Source: Nectonema munidae
Taxonomy: Eukaryota; Nematomorpha; Nectonematoida; Nectonematidae
Length of the DNA: 64,000 bases
Assembly (NCBI GenBank): GCA_030549495.1
Contig: JAUIRK010000960.1
Span: 463,501-527,500 of the forward strand
Direction of reading: 5' to 3'
Shown: positions 58,001 through 61,000 of the stretch, piece after piece
Layout of the letters: the number at the start of each line of letters is the position of its first letter
Position numbering within the stretch: the stretch's first letter is position 1
Position numbers and translations under genes: made by a program
The notes under the pieces: generated by a model
Seen by the model: the letters and a program-made list of their open reading frames with translations, nothing else
Database searches by the model: none
What the model was told of the DNA's origin: nothing

Positions 58001-61000
58001 GGGTTCGATCCAGTATCAAGCCGCCGTCTTTGCTCATAATTCTACACAATGGGTGCAATTGCGCATTGCCGATTAAAACACTCAAAGGAAAAGGTACGCT
58101 TACCTTTAGCTCATATAACAGTTTAATTTCTATTTTGTACTTTTGCAATTCTAAACAAATAACCTCATGTGTTTTTTGAAATAAGGTTAAACGTAAATTA
58201 AAAACTATGAAAAAAATAATAAAAATTTGTAATAATTCAAGTGCTAATTCCTTGTCAAAACTTTAAAATAAAAATAATGTTAAGATATTTTAAAAAAAGT
58301 TTAAATAAAATGACATATGTCAAAACAATATAAAACCAACAAAATCAAAAAATTAAATTGATATCATTGCAAAAAGACAACAGAAAATTGAAAAAGACAA
58401 CATAGAATTGCAAAAGAACAAAATAGAATTGTAAAAGGATAAGATAGAAGAACTAAGAATGTTATATATATATATAGGTTTCACCGAAATTATTAAATTT
58501 GGTTGGGAACGCACGCATATTGATTGATCTATATAAACGTTAGCAAGCGAATCAGTATTGAGAATGATATTTAAGGTTCTTAAGAGGATATTTTAAGCAA
58601 TTATGCGAATGGCAACTAGATTTTTATTCCAAATGTGTCTAAATCGGCAAATGCAGCCGATTTAATAGATATTTAACAAAGAAAGGCTGGAGATTTTCAA
58701 ATTCATCTACTTTAAGACTTTAAAGATATTTAAAGACATTCAAATTTATTTTTTTGGTTCAGCATTAAATTTTTTAATTATTTTTTGAGACATGGAAAAA
58801 ACATTTGAAAAATTTCCTCCAATATTTTTCACCTATTGATGAAACCGATTATCCTTTTTGTAAAGATTACAAAAAAACAATTAATTTAATCAAAATTTAA
58901 GTTAATTATGTTTGAATATGTTTAAATCATAAAAAGGAAAATATAAAATAAATTTGTAGAAGGACTAAAAATGAAAATAAGTTAAATAATTTTTTTTAGT
59001 TGTCGGTATGTATAAGGAAGAATGATCTTCCATAGCAGCACAGATGGTAAGGATAGTCACGAATGGGAATCGAACCAAGACAATCTGACACAAGACCAAA
59101 CGCTCCTACCGTTAGGCCATCTGCCGAGCTGGTTATACAAACTCGTTTGTATTTAGCAAAGGATAGAAAGAAAAAAAAACTAAATTTTTTTTATTTATTT
59201 TTATAAAGAAATAAAGTTTCGCGATAAATGAGTTCATAGGCTTCCATTTTGATTAAATTAAAGAGTCGATAAATAATCAGCATTTTTTAATCGGTACATC
59301 CCTAATTAAGGGAGTCCCTGTACAACGTTGTGTTTTTTGTGACGGATCAAGAGAGGGAGGGGGAGGCAAACTCTTAAACTGATCTGGGCGCAACAATCTC
59401 TTCCCACGCTATTGTATATATGTATGCAAAAACAAGAAGACAAACTCTAGCAAACATTATCATATTATTAATCATTGAAAGTCAAAATATGACGCCTTTT
59501 TACTCAGCATCAATTTTTAAGTTTAGAAAAATTATTTAAAATTCAAAAATGACTAAATCTCAGCCTAGTTTGCGTTAATATTTTCAAAGTCAACAAAGAG
59601 TATTTTGTTTTTCGGAAATTTATTTGAAAACTAAATTTATATTAAAAATCAGTTTAACATAACTTTCATTCTAAAACAGTCTCCTAGTCAGAATGGGTCA
59701 AGGCAAGAGAAAAATTTCAAACGAAGCACAAAAAAATTATCAATTTAGCCACTAAAATTAATATAAAAAATATTTTTTATTTTAGTTGTCGATATCGCAT
59801 TCATTTTCCATAGCTGGACAGATGATAAGGATAGTCACGATCGGGAATCGAACCCAGACCATCAGGATCCAGATGCTACGAACCTACCACTAAGCAATCT
59901 GCTTACTTAATTTAAAAAATATAAGTTAAACATTTTATGAAATTTGAAGAAAAAGAATTAAACAAATTATAATTTAAATAATAAGATTCGAATTATTATA
60001 AAAAAATTAAAAAAACAAGATTTAAAAAAATTAATAAAAAAAGCTTTAAATTATCTAAATAAAATTTTATTTAAAAAAAAATTTTAAAAGATTTTTCTAG
60101 GCAAAAATTCCAGACATTTATAGTGATCTCAAGCCAGAAGATTCCAAGTTTCAAAAATAAATAATCGGCAATTAATCGGTATAGTCGATTAATAACAACG
60201 GATTAATCAGTGATCGGCTAGTCATATCGATGAATCGCTAACGGAAACACATCTTCTCTTTTTAATACAGAAAAATAATGTCGGTGAATAACAGAATTTG
60301 CATCCTCATGTAATATCAATACAAACATAATGATCGTGTGGAAAGAGAGAGAGAGATATATATAGACCAAAATAGCGCAATAAAAGCATACTTCGGCTTA
60401 TCCATTTCCACTGTTTTGGCTAGTTGAGGCTTGTCAGAATCACCCAAAAGAGAGGGCCGTCTTTCACCAGGTCGAACCGTTAGAGTGTGTTTTTTTAGTT
60501 GAGTCGATATCTGCTGTTCCATGTCAATCAAGGAAGATCGCCTTCTTTCTTTTACTCGATCAGCCACAATTGATTTGCGAAGCAACTGCTTGCCAAACTG
60601 CGAAAAATATATTGGATATTATTGGACAAAATGTGCAATGCGAATATGTGTCAACAAATCATTAGCAATTTTTGAGCATTCGTTATATTAGACGTATCCA
60701 GTTAGAAAAATAGAGGCGAAATTATATATAAATATAAGTATCAAGCATTAGCGTGACTAGCACAAATGTTGCATGATGTTTACGTTAATTTTTAAATTGA
60801 CGCAAACGACTTCTACATTTTAAGATATTTTATATCAAATTACTTAAAACCATTCGCTTTCTCTGGGATCAAAAAGAGCTTAATTACTCAATATCATCTG
60901 TTTTTGGTAGGATTAACACTGGAGTAAATTAATCAATATCATTGATTTTTTTGGAATTAAATGAGTTAACACTTTCAGGCATAGATTTTTTAAAATTAAT

